From Nodularia sp. LEGE 06071 (GTDB taxonomy: Bacteria > Cyanobacteriota > Cyanobacteriia > Cyanobacteriales > Nostocaceae), in contig NZ_JADEWH010000006.1 in assembly GCF_015207755.1 (NCBI RefSeq), forward strand, positions 124,001 to 188,000: DNA of 64,000 bases. Direction: 5' to 3'. The notes beneath the pieces were generated by a model. That model was given only the letters and a program-made list of their open reading frames with translations. It searched no databases and was not told the origin of the DNA. The position numbers were made by a program, and so were the translations under genes. Of the stretch, positions 51,724 through 61,695 are shown piece by piece (position 1 is the stretch's first letter; each line of letters opens with the position of its first letter).

Positions 51724-53451
51724 ATGTTACTTTGCCTGCGAATCCAAAATTTTGCCCTGATTGATCAGCTAGAACTGGAATTTGGCGCTGGACTCAATGT
51801 CCTGACAGGTGAAACCGGCGCGGGAAAGTCGATTATCTTGGATGCTATTGATGCGGCTTTGGGTGGTAAAGTCTCTAGTCGAGTCATTCGCACTGGTACG
51901 AATCGCTCAATGGTAGAAGCTACTTTTACATCTAATCCTCCCTTAACGGCTTGGTTGATTGAACAAGAAATTGATTTAATTGAAGATAACTGTGTAATAG
52001 TCAGCCGAGAAATTACTGCCACTACTAGTAATATCCGCAGTCGGTCGCGGGTGAATGGGGTGTTGGTAAATCGGCAGATTATGGGCGGACTGCGCGATCG
52101 CCTTGTGGAAATTACCGCCCAAGGTCAAACTGTACAGGTGGGACAATCCGCCCAAGTTAGGGAATGGTTAGATGTGTATGGTGGCGACTCGCTGCTACAA
52201 CAACGTCAAATCATCGCTACAGCTTTTAGTAATTACCAAAAAGCCCATCAAGTATTAGAAAAACGCCGGACATCAGAACGGGAACGTCTCCAGCAACTCG
52301 ACTTACTTACCTATCAAATACAGGAATTGGGCGCTGCTAATCTCCAAGATCCCCAGGAATGGGAACAACTGGTGCAAGAACGGGAACGCCTCAATCATGT
52401 TGTTGAATTGCAACAGATGAGTTACAAGGTTTATCAATCCTTGTATCAAAACGATGATGAAACCCCAGCCGCCGCAGATTTATTGGGGGACAGCGAAGCC
52501 ACATTAACTGACATGGTAGAGTACGATGTCCAACTGCAACCTTTGTTGGATTTGGTTAGAGATGCTCAAACTGTGATGATTGAGGTGGGAAGACAAATTA
52601 ATGCTTACGGAAGTAGTTTGGAAGCTGATCCCCAACGTTTGGAAGAAGTAGAAGAACGCATTCAAGAATTAAAACAAATTTGTCGCAAGTATGGTCCGAC
52701 TCTCACAGAAGCGATCGCATACTATCAACGCATCCAAGGGGAATTGGCAGAACTCAATGACAGCGAACAATCTATTGAAAGCTTAGAACAACAGGAAACA
52801 GCTTGTTCTGCACAGCTAACTCAAGCTTGTGCAAAGTTAACTAAATTGCGTCGTCAAACCGCAGCACATTTAGAATCTCAATTGCTGTGTGAATTGAAGC
52901 CTTTAGCGATGGAAAAGGTGAAGTTTCAGGTAGAGATAGCGGCTACTTCGCCCACAGCCACAGGTGCAGACAAAATTACCTTTATGTTTAGCCCGAATCC
53001 TGGGGAACCACTGCAACCTTTGATTGCGATCGCCTCTGGAGGGGAAATGAGTAGGTTTTTATTAGCACTAAAAGCGTGTTTTTGTCAAGTAGATGCCGCC
53101 GAAACAATGGTATTTGATGAAATTGATGTGGGAGTTTCTGGAAGAGTTGCTCAGGCGATCGCCGAAAAATTACATCAACTTAGTCAAAGTAACCAAGTAT
53201 TATGTGTTACCCATCAGCCTTTAGTTGCAGCAATGGCTGACCGACATTTTCGTGTAGATAAGCAGACTATTACTCAAGGTAATAATACTGAGCAACGTAC
53301 AGTGGTCCGAGTCACTAATTTAGAAAATCTCAGCCATCGCCGGGAAGAACTAGCGCAGTTAGCCGGTGGTAAGTCAGCCACAGATGCGATCGCTTTTGCA
53401 GAGTCTTTATTATTACAAGCAGCTCATCATCGTCGCCAAGAAATAAATTAG
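51724..53451 (+). CDS. recN: DNA repair protein RecN
   Basis: 575 residues from ATG 51724. An SMC-like ATPase that helps double-strand break repair. The Walker A region is GLNVLTGETGAGKSIILDAI. Central coiled-coil arms span about 150-390 (ERLQQLDLLTYQIQELG; RLEEVEERIQELKQICRK). The signature IASGGEMSRFLLALKA and Walker B TMVFDEIDVGVSGRVAQAIA are present, with the final His loop VLCVTHQPLVAAMADRH. Complete length for the family. Divergent from the ABC1 gene. Confidence 0.95.
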   Translation: MLLCLRIQNFALIDQLELEFGAGLNVLTGETGAGKSIILDAIDAALGGKVSSRVIRTGTNRSMVEATFTSNPPLTAWLIEQEIDLIEDNCVIVSREITATTSNIRSRSRVNGVLVNRQIMGGLRDRLVEITAQGQTVQVGQSAQVREWLDVYGGDSLLQQRQIIATAFSNYQKAHQVLEKRRTSERERLQQLDLLTYQIQELGAANLQDPQEWEQLVQERERLNHVVELQQMSYKVYQSLYQNDDETPAAADLLGDSEATLTDMVEYDVQLQPLLDLVRDAQTVMIEVGRQINAYGSSLEADPQRLEEVEERIQELKQICRKYGPTLTEAIAYYQRIQGELAELNDSEQSIESLEQQETACSAQLTQACAKLTKLRRQTAAHLESQLLCELKPLAMEKVKFQVEIAATSPTATGADKITFMFSPNPGEPLQPLIAIASGGEMSRFLLALKACFCQVDAAETMVFDEIDVGVSGRVAQAIAEKLHQLSQSNQVLCVTHQPLVAAMADRHFRVDKQTITQGNNTEQRTVVRVTNLENLSHRREELAQLAGGKSATDAIAFAESLLLQAAHHRRQEIN

Positions 53452-53768
53452 CTCAAACTCTCTCCTCTCACCTTAGTCAAAATCATTTTTTGTAGGGTGT
53501 GTTGTCGCGGAGCGCAACGCACCATCCTAAATTTTCGGTGCGTTAGGACTAACGTCTGCTATGCTTTTTCTCCCCTCCTCGCTTGCCTATCGTATACACA
53601 CAAGTGATCGAATCACCCCCTAACCCCCAATTATGGGGGAACAAGAATTTTCAAAGTCCCCCAAACTTGGGGGATTTAGGGGGCAAAACAGGCTCAAACG
53701 CAGACAGGAAGGACTTGTGTGTACACGGTAGCCTCGCTTGCGGGGAGGGGCCGGGGGTGGGGTTCCGT
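53452..53768. other. Spacer filled by repeats and a MITE
   Basis: From 53490 a dispersed repeat (GTAGGGTGTG...GCGTTAGGA) is followed by the CCCCTCCTCGCTTG module that was split by the family B MITE at 53587-53731. No gene. Any frame here comes from the MITE. Confidence 0.7.
53587..53731. mobile_element. 145-bp MITE (family B), copy 2, with 10-bp target duplication
   Basis: Ends CTATCGTATACACACAAGT (53587-53605) and the complement of CTACCGTGTACACACAAGT (53713-53731) match at 17 of 19 positions. The flanks are identical: CCTCGCTTGC at 53577-53586 and 53732-53741. The target is a GC-rich dispersed repeat of the kind seen inside family A. It is inverted relative to copy 1. Confidence 0.88.
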
Positions 53769-55784
53769 TCAATTCCTAGTCATCAACCCCCTAGATTGCT
53801 CAACCAAGCGAATAAACTCACTCCGATAGCCCTCTTCGTCTTCTCCCCTAGCTTGAGTTGCCAAATTCATCACCAAATCCAAATCTGCATTCCCCTTATA
53901 TTCAGAGTCCCGCAGCACCATTCCAAAAGTCGCCACCGCAGCCGCAAATCTCAGATTAGTGGAAGGTATTTGGTCAGATTTAGAGTCACTATCTCGGATA
54001 GTTTGGGTAATCAGTTGACTCGTGCTGTCCTGGGGTGATTTATAGCGGAGTTTGACCAACATCATCTCATTCTCGGCTGGGGTAGTTACACCAGAACGCT
54101 GATACCTCAATGGGTCTACATCCGATAGCTTCACATCACTCTGTACACCAGTGGGAATCACCTCATACAGTGCTGTGACCGAATGACCAGCCCCAATTTC
54201 CCCTGCATCTTTTTGATCATCATTGAAATCTTGGTTTTGCAGCAGGCGGTTTTCGTAGCCAATCAAGCGGTATGCTTGGACTTTAGCGGGATTAAACTCT
54301 ACCTGAATTTTCACATCCTTGGCAATGGTAAACAGAGTTCCCCGAATGTCATTAACTAGGACTTTTTTAGCTTCCAATAAGGTATCAATGTAGGCGTAAT
54401 TGCCGTTACCCTTATTAGCTAGTTGCTCCATTTTTGAGTCTTTATAGTTACCAGTCCCAAATCCCAGAACTGTGAGGAAAATTCCCTGATCTCGCTTTTG
54501 TTCAATTAATCTCGTCAATTCACCATCACTAGAAATGCCGACGTTAAAATCTCCATCGCTAGCTAAAATTACTCTATTATTCCCAGACTTGAGAAAGCTT
54601 TGTTTGGCTATATTGTAAGCTAATTCAATCCCCTGACCACCAGCCGTAGAACCTCCCGCTTCTAAGCGGTCAATGGCCGCCAGAATTTCTGCTTTCTCAC
54701 TACCAGAGGTAGCAGGTAATACTAATCCAGCATTTCCTGAATAAACTACCAAACTTACTCGGTCTTGAGGACGCAGTTCATTCACTAGCAATTTCAGAGA
54801 TTGTTTTACCAAGGGTAATTTGTTGGGTTCATTCATAGAACCAGAAACATCAATCAGAAATACTAAATTACTGGGTGGTAAGGTTTCATTCTGTAACCGT
54901 TTACCTTGCAAACCTACCTGTACCAGCTTGTGTTGAGGATTCCAGGGAGCAGCAGTAACTTCAGTGGTGACAGAAAAAGGGCGATCGCCTCTTGGTTGAG
55001 GATAATTATAAGTAAAATAGTTAATCAATTCCTCTATCCGCACAGCATCTTTGGGTGGCAATTGCCCTTGAGTAATAAACCGGCGCATATTACTGTAGGA
55101 TGCTGTATCTACATCTATAGAAAAGGTGGAAAGAGGGTCATTACTGACGCGATGAAAAGGATTATCTGAAATCCGGTTATAGTTCTCAGTGTTAAATGTA
55201 CCACCTGTTGGGGATTCAGGGGCGACCATTCGCTCCATACTGCTACCAACTTCGAGTTTAGGGCTACTCGGACGGCTAACGGCTTGATCTTGGACATATG
55301 CAGACGGCATACTAGGGGCTGAAGTCTTGCGGGTAGACTGAGCTTGATTACGTTCTCTGGGAGTTTGAGTAGGACTGATGTTACTACGAGCTTCTAATTC
55401 ATTGAGCGAATTATTTAGGGTTGCTAACTCTGGTGCAAATTCGCTCTGTAAGCGTTGCAGGGTTTTTAGGTCTGTTTCGGGAACTGTTGTCGAGTTAGTT
55501 GCTTCTAAACAATTATTCAAGACTGTAGCAAACTCTATCCGGGTTACAGGAGAAGTGCCAAAGTTTTGGACGGTGACGACACAACTATAATTTTTGACTA
55601 ATGCCTGGAGTGCTTGGTAGTCCGGATTATTGGGTAGAATCGAGTTGGCTGGACTACCTTGATTAGCGGGAATGGCAATTGTCCCAGACTGATGTAAAAC
55701 TGCAATTCCTACTGTTGGTACTAAGAAAAATAGTGCTAAAATACTAACTCGCTGCCACATTTTGGACGGAATCGGGTAAGACAT
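53769..55784 (-). CDS. YfbK-like VWA-domain protein
   Basis: 671 residues. A signal-anchor (SILALFFLVPTVGIAVL) is at the N-terminus, and a disordered Ser/Pro/Thr region follows. The conserved pre-VWA segment is DNPFHRVSNDPLSTFSIDVD and TASYSNMRRFITQGQLPPKD. The VWA domain carries a complete MIDAS (VFLIDVSGSMNEPNKL; Asp-x-Ser-x-Ser). The C-terminal DUF3520-type region ends GYRSEFIRLVEQSRGLM. Such proteins are exported and bind ligands through Mg; the partner is unknown. It stands alone between recN and the histidine kinase. Confidence 0.82.
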   Translation of the reverse strand: MSYPIPSKMWQRVSILALFFLVPTVGIAVLHQSGTIAIPANQGSPANSILPNNPDYQALQALVKNYSCVVTVQNFGTSPVTRIEFATVLNNCLEATNSTTVPETDLKTLQRLQSEFAPELATLNNSLNELEARSNISPTQTPRERNQAQSTRKTSAPSMPSAYVQDQAVSRPSSPKLEVGSSMERMVAPESPTGGTFNTENYNRISDNPFHRVSNDPLSTFSIDVDTASYSNMRRFITQGQLPPKDAVRIEELINYFTYNYPQPRGDRPFSVTTEVTAAPWNPQHKLVQVGLQGKRLQNETLPPSNLVFLIDVSGSMNEPNKLPLVKQSLKLLVNELRPQDRVSLVVYSGNAGLVLPATSGSEKAEILAAIDRLEAGGSTAGGQGIELAYNIAKQSFLKSGNNRVILASDGDFNVGISSDGELTRLIEQKRDQGIFLTVLGFGTGNYKDSKMEQLANKGNGNYAYIDTLLEAKKVLVNDIRGTLFTIAKDVKIQVEFNPAKVQAYRLIGYENRLLQNQDFNDDQKDAGEIGAGHSVTALYEVIPTGVQSDVKLSDVDPLRYQRSGVTTPAENEMMLVKLRYKSPQDSTSQLITQTIRDSDSKSDQIPSTNLRFAAAVATFGMVLRDSEYKGNADLDLVMNLATQARGEDEEGYRSEFIRLVEQSRGLMTRN

Positions 55785-56090
55785 TGTTAAATCCTCACAC
55801 TCAAATTATTTGGTGATGTTTGCCCTGTTGCACTTACCCAGAATAGTCCTGATTAGCTTGATATTTAATTACTGTTACAGTTTTGGTAACTGTAGCGGAT
55901 ACAACGCTTCAACTACAAACTCACTTGCCAATATTGTCTTCGCGACTTTTACCCCTAAGTGGTTAACGCTGTTGAAGCCGCATTAATTAATGCTAACAAC
56001 GATTGCGTATATAACTGTCTACTGGGCGTAAATATATTAGGAATTTACAAACCATCTTGCAGTTTTTTACGTCTATTTCGGCGCAATCCC

Positions 56091-57314
56091 ATGTTAAGTT
56101 CTTCAATTGTTATGTCTTTGATTATCATCCTGATTACTCTTGGGGCTTGGATATTGGGACTATCCATTCTCAGGACTCAAAAAATTCTCCAATTCTTCAA
56201 GACAGAACCAGAAAGACTGAGTTGGCAAATCATGTTTTTCCTCATGATTTTTTTTCTGGGCGGTTATTCGTTATGCATCTATTTAATAATTGCGAAGCTG
56301 ATTGAATGGATACCATTGCTCACTGGCATGGTTTTCTTTTTTGGAGCATTATTCGTCTTTTTTAGCGTTACTATCTACTACCACACACTGCAACGACTGT
56401 TTCTAGTACAGAAAAAATACCGCAAAGCTAAAGAAAAAGCAGAGTCAGCTTTATTTCAATTACAAGAAACTCAGCAAACTCAAATGCAATTAATTCAACG
56501 TGAAACTATGTTAGCGTTGGGAACAATGGTTGCTGGTATTGCCCACGAAATTAATAATCCAGTGACTTTTATTCATGGTAATTTAGAACATCTTTATGAG
56601 TACACCCATGACTTACTAAACATTCTAGGAATTTATGCTTCTGTATATCAAAATCCAGATATCAAAATTGTCCAAGCTCTTGCTAACAGCGACCTCAACT
56701 TTATCAAGAGCGACTTGCCAAAGCTGCTAAATTCGATAAAAGTTGGCACAGTTCGTATTGGGGAAATTGTACAATTGCTCTCAAATTTCTCACGTTTGAA
56801 TGAAGCTGACTATAAAAAAGCTGACATACACCAGGGTATTGATAGTACACTGGTTATTTTGCAGCATCGGCTTAACTGTTCTTGTAGTAATAGCAAACTT
56901 ATTTTAGTTATTAAAGAATACGGGGAAATTCTTCAGCTTTATTGTAATCCTCGCTGCTTAAATCAAGTATTTTTAAATATAATTAATAATGCCATTGATG
57001 CATTGCTTAAAAAAGCAACTATTCTTAGTCAAACTACAGATGAAACACCAACTATTTGGATTCGTACATTTAATTCTCAGGACAATCAAATCATGATCTC
57101 CATCACTGATAATGGTTGTGGTATGAGTGAAGAGATTTGCCAATCTATTTTTAAACCTTTTTTTACTACTAAGCCTGCTGGTCAAGGAACTGGTTTAGGT
57201 TTATCTATTAGCCATCAAATTATCGTTGAGCAACATGGAGGTTCTATCAAATGTACTTCCATTGCCAACCAGGAAACCAAAATCGATATTAGACTTCCGA
57301 TTAAACAAGTATAA
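56091..57314 (+). CDS. Membrane sensor histidine kinase
   Basis: 407 residues from ATG 56091 (the frame is open to 55959). Three helices (SLIIILITLGAWILGLSIL; MFFLMIFFLGGYSLCIYLI; GMVFFFGALFVFFSVTIYY) form the input domain. The transmitter has the H box GIAHEINNPVTFIHGN, the N box CLNQVFLNIINNAIDA, and G boxes DNGCGMS and GTGLGLSISHQ. The coiled linker VQKKYRKAKEKAESALFQLQE connects them. Sensed signal and response regulator are unknown; no regulator gene is adjacent. Confidence 0.88.
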   Translation: MLSSSIVMSLIIILITLGAWILGLSILRTQKILQFFKTEPERLSWQIMFFLMIFFLGGYSLCIYLIIAKLIEWIPLLTGMVFFFGALFVFFSVTIYYHTLQRLFLVQKKYRKAKEKAESALFQLQETQQTQMQLIQRETMLALGTMVAGIAHEINNPVTFIHGNLEHLYEYTHDLLNILGIYASVYQNPDIKIVQALANSDLNFIKSDLPKLLNSIKVGTVRIGEIVQLLSNFSRLNEADYKKADIHQGIDSTLVILQHRLNCSCSNSKLILVIKEYGEILQLYCNPRCLNQVFLNIINNAIDALLKKATILSQTTDETPTIWIRTFNSQDNQIMISITDNGCGMSEEICQSIFKPFFTTKPAGQGTGLGLSISHQIIVEQHGGSIKCTSIANQETKIDIRLPIKQV

Positions 57315-57379
57315 AATAGCAATTAGGGCAATGCCTACTGTCCAAAATTAAATATCCGGTGGAACATTGTAACCTCCTT

Positions 57380-57470
57380 ATACCAATTTAATATAAAGAT
57401 GCATAAATAGAATTTAACCAGAAATCCAGTTCCCCTCCTCGCTTGCACTGGAGGGGCTGAGGGTGAGGTT
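57380..57470. repeat. Truncated copy of MITE-like family A
   Basis: Begins ATACCAATTTA and shares GATGCATAAATAGAATTTAA, the adjoining CCAGAAATCCAGTTCCCC and the Cys-rich module with 7351-7473. The right terminal repeat is missing; the sequence abuts the stop codon of the Ap4A-phosphorylase-like gene. Confidence 0.75.
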
Positions 57471-58382
57471 CTATACCACTCGTAAAGCCACATTCTGCAA
57501 AATAGTCATTGGCTTTTGTTCTTTAATTATCTGCATTTGTTGTTCGTTTCGCACCAGCAACGCCCCCGCAAATCCCAAGGAGTTCACAGATATAGAATCA
57601 AAATCCTCGTGCGATCGCGGTACAATCAACATCCATTCTCGTGTAGCTAAAAGATTGTAAGCCCCAGATTGTCTATTGTCCTCATCTGCTTCTAAACCCA
57701 CAGCACTCAATAAGCTCTGATATAGCTCCAGTGTGGCTGCTGCGGCTGTTAACGGGGAATTACTCCAATTTGGGTCTAATTTCGCTAAAGCATGGACAAA
57801 AGGCAATCCCGGTATAGTTGTCACGGAATCTGCAAATTGTGCTGATTTCAGTAGCGGTTCCATCGGTATTTGCAGCCCTGACGGTGTTAATGGTAAGGGG
57901 ACGATTTGCAGATGTTTATGTGGCTGACTGGCTCCAGCAATTTTACCACCGTTGTAGAACGCCAAACCCTCAAACTCAGCCAGACACGCCCACATAGCAG
58001 CAAAATCTGACAGAGTGAGTAATTTTTCCTGTTCTTCAAAGGCGCGGGTAATAATCAGCAGGTGATAGTCAACAACGTTGAATTTGTTCAATAGACAAAC
58101 ATGAGTCGGCGAAATATCCGCTACGAATAAATCTTTTTCATAGGGTAGAAAGGGATTAGTTTTTTGATTTTGCTGCTGCTTGGCTGTGTCTTTGCGGGTA
58201 AGATTGGATAAAATTCTGACTAAAAATTTGATGCCATTCTGCTCGACAAATTCAAAATCTGTCGGTATTGACAGCAGCGCTCCACATTCCAAAGCTTTTT
58301 CAGTCTGCTCTTTAATAGTTTTCCATAAAGTGCCAGGTTTCAGGAATATTTTTCCCTGTGCTATTTCTTTTTCTTGGGGCAT
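57471..58382 (-). CDS. ATP adenylyltransferase / Ap4A phosphorylase-like (HIT superfamily)
   Basis: About 303 residues from MPQEKEIAQGK (the frame is open to 58412). The HIT-like catalytic motif is ASQPHKHLQIVPLPL (HxHxxQ), followed by TPSGLQIPMEP. These enzymes split Ap4A to ADP and ATP, using a histidine nucleotidyl intermediate, and so recycle alarmone-like nucleotides. GKIFLKPGTLWKTIKEQTEK and NPFLPYEKDLFVADISPTHV are family-typical. Monocistronic, with its 3' end against a truncated repeat. Confidence 0.88.
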   Translation of the reverse strand: MPQEKEIAQGKIFLKPGTLWKTIKEQTEKALECGALLSIPTDFEFVEQNGIKFLVRILSNLTRKDTAKQQQNQKTNPFLPYEKDLFVADISPTHVCLLNKFNVVDYHLLIITRAFEEQEKLLTLSDFAAMWACLAEFEGLAFYNGGKIAGASQPHKHLQIVPLPLTPSGLQIPMEPLLKSAQFADSVTTIPGLPFVHALAKLDPNWSNSPLTAAAATLELYQSLLSAVGLEADEDNRQSGAYNLLATREWMLIVPRSHEDFDSISVNSLGFAGALLVRNEQQMQIIKEQKPMTILQNVALRVV

Positions 58383-58592
58383 GGTGAAGTATTGTATCAG
58401 TGCTGAGGCCAATTATTTATATATGGCAATTTCCACATTCGTGAAGTATGCCGATAGCTGCTGTGGCGTATACATAGAATCAATTAACCACAGATAAACA
58501 CAAATGATTTTGTACCTCAGTAGACGAGGAAAATCTAGAGGTTTTTTACAAGACATATTATGCTATGGTTCAAAACCAATTTAGTGGGGATT

Positions 58593-59660
58593 TTAGAAAA
58601 ACATAACTTCACCCAATTCCACAAACATTTGTTCAAACATATCATCCACCGCATCTTGGTTCATCTGGCGCAGATTTACCGGACCGCAGACAAATTCTTT
58701 AATAGTGATTTTCTGTTCGCGGAAGTCTCTGACAAAATCGCGGATAGCGGCGATGGTTTTAATTTCAGCTTCTACTTGTTCCGCCATGCTGCCAATAGGA
58801 TCTATTCCTTCTTTCGAGGCTTTTCGACAATCAGAAACTATCGCGCCTTCTGGGGTATTTTTAACTAAACGAAGTTCCTGTTTTAATTTCTCATATTGAT
58901 TTGTGAGAATTTCATTTTGCTGTTCGATCCTAGCGCACTGACGAGTTAAATCGTCTTCACTATTACTATCAATGGATTTGCCTACTTGATGTTGCTGTTC
59001 AATTTCTAAAAGTCGAGCTAAGTCACCTTCTTGGTAAGCTTTATTAATTTCCTTCATGATTTCGGTATGACGCATTTGAGTTTCGCCATCTTTTACCTTG
59101 TCTGGGTGAAATATTTCGGCTAAACTTAAAAATGTCTGTCGAATTTTTCTAGCAGCATCAGATTTGTTTCCAGAGGAAAAATCTATATCCGGTGACGCTT
59201 CTTGATATTGATGATTTTCTTCGGTATGTGTACCTGAAACATGATCATCTTGCTCATTGGTTTCAAATAGTTCGTCTAATTCTGTGTCTTCATCTTCTGG
59301 ATGATTTTTGGGGTTGGGACTGATAACTCTCGCTATTTGGAGTTGATAGTAAATCGCTTCAATATCTTTTCGGCTCTGCTTACCCAATTTTCTCAAAGTC
59401 AAGATTTCATCAAACAGAGTATGAATTTCTCTGTCGATATCTACCAGTTTTTGAAACTTAGGATTACAGCGATTAAATATATCTGCGGCTAAGGAACGCA
59501 TCTGTTCGACAAAATTTTTGAGTTCAGTCCGTTTTCTCTTAATTTGCTTCAACAGCCACTGGTGTTCTTTATCTAAGGTTTCTAGCCGGATATGGATAGA
59601 TGAAAGCGCCAGTGAGGTTGTGGTTGGGGACTGGGATGAAGATGTTGATTTTCTCGGCAT
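58593..59660 (-). CDS. J-domain (DnaJ-like) protein
   Basis: 355 residues. The J domain is central (about 168-215), not N-terminal: ARKIRQTFLSLAEIFHPDKV has the HPD motif, and MRHTEIMKEINKAYQEGDLA is helix III. It should stimulate an Hsp70 (DnaK) ATPase. The N-terminal ~110 residues form coiled coil (LDKEHQWLLKQIKRKRTELK). The C-terminal half has another coiled segment and an unknown helical end. It lacks the Gly/Phe and zinc regions of DnaJ. Confidence 0.85.
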   Translation of the reverse strand: MPRKSTSSSQSPTTTSLALSSIHIRLETLDKEHQWLLKQIKRKRTELKNFVEQMRSLAADIFNRCNPKFQKLVDIDREIHTLFDEILTLRKLGKQSRKDIEAIYYQLQIARVISPNPKNHPEDEDTELDELFETNEQDDHVSGTHTEENHQYQEASPDIDFSSGNKSDAARKIRQTFLSLAEIFHPDKVKDGETQMRHTEIMKEINKAYQEGDLARLLEIEQQHQVGKSIDSNSEDDLTRQCARIEQQNEILTNQYEKLKQELRLVKNTPEGAIVSDCRKASKEGIDPIGSMAEQVEAEIKTIAAIRDFVRDFREQKITIKEFVCGPVNLRQMNQDAVDDMFEQMFVELGEVMFF

Positions 59661-59803
59661 AAAACAGGCCAGTCTGCATAAGTTGACATCTTATACAGAT
59701 CCTACCGCCAAAAGATTAAGTTTATTCATTCAGTTAATCCAGGCGATCGCATTGGTCACAATTGCGGGAAACTGAAAGCAGATCATGAACAGAGGAGAAC
59801 CTA

Positions 59804-60163
59804 ATGAGCTGGACTAAAGTTCTTGCAGCCGATGCACTTGCAGCAGACGGGAGACAAGTGGTAAAAGTTGGCAACCGGAAAATTCTGCTGGTGAACCACG
59901 ACAGTCAGCTTTATGCTGTAGATAATACCTGCCCTCATTTAAAAATGCCCATGAAAAATGGGAAAATTACAGAAGGCGGAGCAATTGTTTGTCCTATACA
60001 TCGGAGTGCTTTTGACCTACGGACTGGAGAAGTACAAAGTTGGTGTCCTTGGCCACCTGTTGTAGGTAAAGTTCTGTCAAAGATTTCACAGGAGAAAGCT
60101 CTACCAGTGTTCCCTGTGCGTGTGGAAGAAGGTAGTATTTGGATTGATCTACAAGAGGAATAG
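59804..60163 (+). CDS. Rieske [2Fe-2S] ferredoxin-type protein
   Basis: 119 residues. Cluster ligands are CPHLK and CPIHRSAFDLRTGEV (CxH...CxxH), with the intervening loop PMKNGKITEGGAIV. This is the soluble Rieske ferredoxin/NirD-like fold, so it probably shuttles electrons in the cytosol. The tail SIWIDLQEE is polar. It is divergent from the J-domain gene across ~145 bp. No oxygenase or nitrite reductase gene is next to it, so the partner is unknown. Confidence 0.9.
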   Translation: MSWTKVLAADALAADGRQVVKVGNRKILLVNHDSQLYAVDNTCPHLKMPMKNGKITEGGAIVCPIHRSAFDLRTGEVQSWCPWPPVVGKVLSKISQEKALPVFPVRVEEGSIWIDLQEE

Positions 60164-60470
60164 TAGCCTCACCATTGCCAGCGATCGCATCTGCTAGCCT
60201 AACTCAAATTGAGTACGATGGGCAAAGCCCCGCCAGAGGCGCTCGCTGGCGCTAATATTTCTCACTCCTTAGTCCCACTTTTTTGCACAATAACCCGAAA
60301 ATTGCTCAGAAACTCGCCGGACGGAAACCCTCAAGGACAGCGATATTCCGTACACATCTATCCCTGATTTCCTGTTCAAAGTTCCCTCTTCCCTCACCAA
60401 GCAAGTAAATTCAAGGATAAAATCGGATTGCTATAGTTAAAATGTGAAGTTATCAGGGTAAATTTAAATC
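60164..60470. other. Spacer, nothing coding seen
   Basis: Contains one HIP1-like site near 60180 and a G/C-rich inverted stretch (GCCAGAGGCGCTCGCTGGCG, 60231-60250). No gene or clear terminator. Confidence 0.4.
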
Positions 60471-61076
60471 ATGCTCGAAAATAGAGACTATACACTCATT
60501 ATCGACAAAAGCGGTAGCATGGCTACCCCAGATCAAAAAGGTGGTAGAACTAGATGGGTATCAGCACAAGAATCTACCTTAGCCTTAGCGAGTAAGTGCG
60601 AGCAATTTGATCCAGATGGCATCACTGTATATTTATTTTCCGGTAGATTCAAACGCTATGATAATGTCACAGCCGCTAAGGTAACACAAATCTTTCAAGA
60701 AAATGACCCCTCTGGTTCTACAGATTTAGCAGGTGTGTTGAAACACGCCACTGATGATTACTTTCAACGCAAGAATGCGGGTCAAACTAAGCCCAATGGT
60801 GAAATTATCTTAGTAATTACTGATGGGGAACCGGATGATCGCAAAGCGGTAATGAAGGTAATTATTGAAGCTTCTCGCCTGATGGATAACAACGAAGAAC
60901 TAGGTATTTCCTTCATTCAAGTTGGTACAGATGCACAAGCTACCCGCTTTCTGAAAGTCTTAGATGATGATCTTCAAGGCGCTGGAGCTAAATTCGATAT
61001 CTGCGACACAATTACAATGGATGATATGGAAGATTTAAGTCTATCGGAAGTGCTACTAAATGCCATTATGGACTAG
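60471..61076 (+). CDS. Cytosolic VWA-domain protein
   Basis: 201 residues, almost entirely one VWA domain. MIDAS: LIIDKSGSMATPD (DxSxS), then the Thr in GSTDLAGVLKHA and the Asp in VITDGEPDDR. The size and acidic end (ITMDDMEDLSLSEVLLNAIM) resemble the small VWA proteins found near tellurite-resistance/TerD-type genes, but no ter genes are here. Probable role: Mg-dependent protein binding in the cytosol. ~190 bp ahead of the Slr1339-type gene on the same strand. Confidence 0.85.
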   Translation: MLENRDYTLIIDKSGSMATPDQKGGRTRWVSAQESTLALASKCEQFDPDGITVYLFSGRFKRYDNVTAAKVTQIFQENDPSGSTDLAGVLKHATDDYFQRKNAGQTKPNGEIILVITDGEPDDRKAVMKVIIEASRLMDNNEELGISFIQVGTDAQATRFLKVLDDDLQGAGAKFDICDTITMDDMEDLSLSEVLLNAIMD

Positions 61077-61264
61077 CACCGCTAGGCGAAAGTCAAAAGG
61101 CTTATATAGCGATTTCCATATTTTTAGGTACGCAGAAAGAATTAATTGACCACAGATGTACACAGATAATTCTGGATATGTCCGACTAGGAAACGCTATA
61201 TAATAGGCTTTTTAAAGTTTTAATTGGGTACTCTATTTACGCCGTGACTTACTAGCTGAAAAGA

Positions 61265-61660
61265 ATGGATTCTCTTGATAAGCTGCTAGATCAACTCAAA
61301 GCTGAATATGATCAAGCCAAACCCGCAGCATCACAGCCACAGAATAATCCAGCCAAATCATCTCCCCCACAACTACCAAAATCGTTATCTTTAGTTGATA
61401 GCCTTTTGGCAGAAGTTAGGGCTGATTTTGCAGCACAAGATGAAGCTGAGGAGTTACAAAAACAGCAAGCACTAGAACAAGAAAAAATTCGACAAGCCCA
61501 AGTCAAAGCCCAAAAACTAGCAGCTTTGAAACTAGAAGCTGAAGCATGGTTGAAAACATTAGATCCGTTTTCTCAAGAAGGCTTTTGGTTTGAACAGTTT
61601 GCTGAAAGTTACCCCTCAAAATTAGAGGCGGCGATTGAATATTTACAAAGCAACGGATAA
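61265..61660 (+). CDS. Slr1339-type salt-stress-associated protein
   Basis: 131 residues, conserved in cyanobacteria and known to me as the Slr1339 family of salt-stress proteins. Pattern: MDSLDKLLDQLKAEYDQAK, a Pro/Ser/Gln linker, SLSLVDSLLAEVRADFAAQ, then a coiled-coil (QQALEQEKIRQAQVKAQKL) and the end PFSQEGFWFEQFAESYPSKL. No signal or membrane helix. Function is inferred from the family name only. Confidence 0.6.
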   Translation: MDSLDKLLDQLKAEYDQAKPAASQPQNNPAKSSPPQLPKSLSLVDSLLAEVRADFAAQDEAEELQKQQALEQEKIRQAQVKAQKLAALKLEAEAWLKTLDPFSQEGFWFEQFAESYPSKLEAAIEYLQSNG

Positions 61661-61695
61661 ACTCAAAATTAAGTTTAGTTAACTGGACTGTTGTG

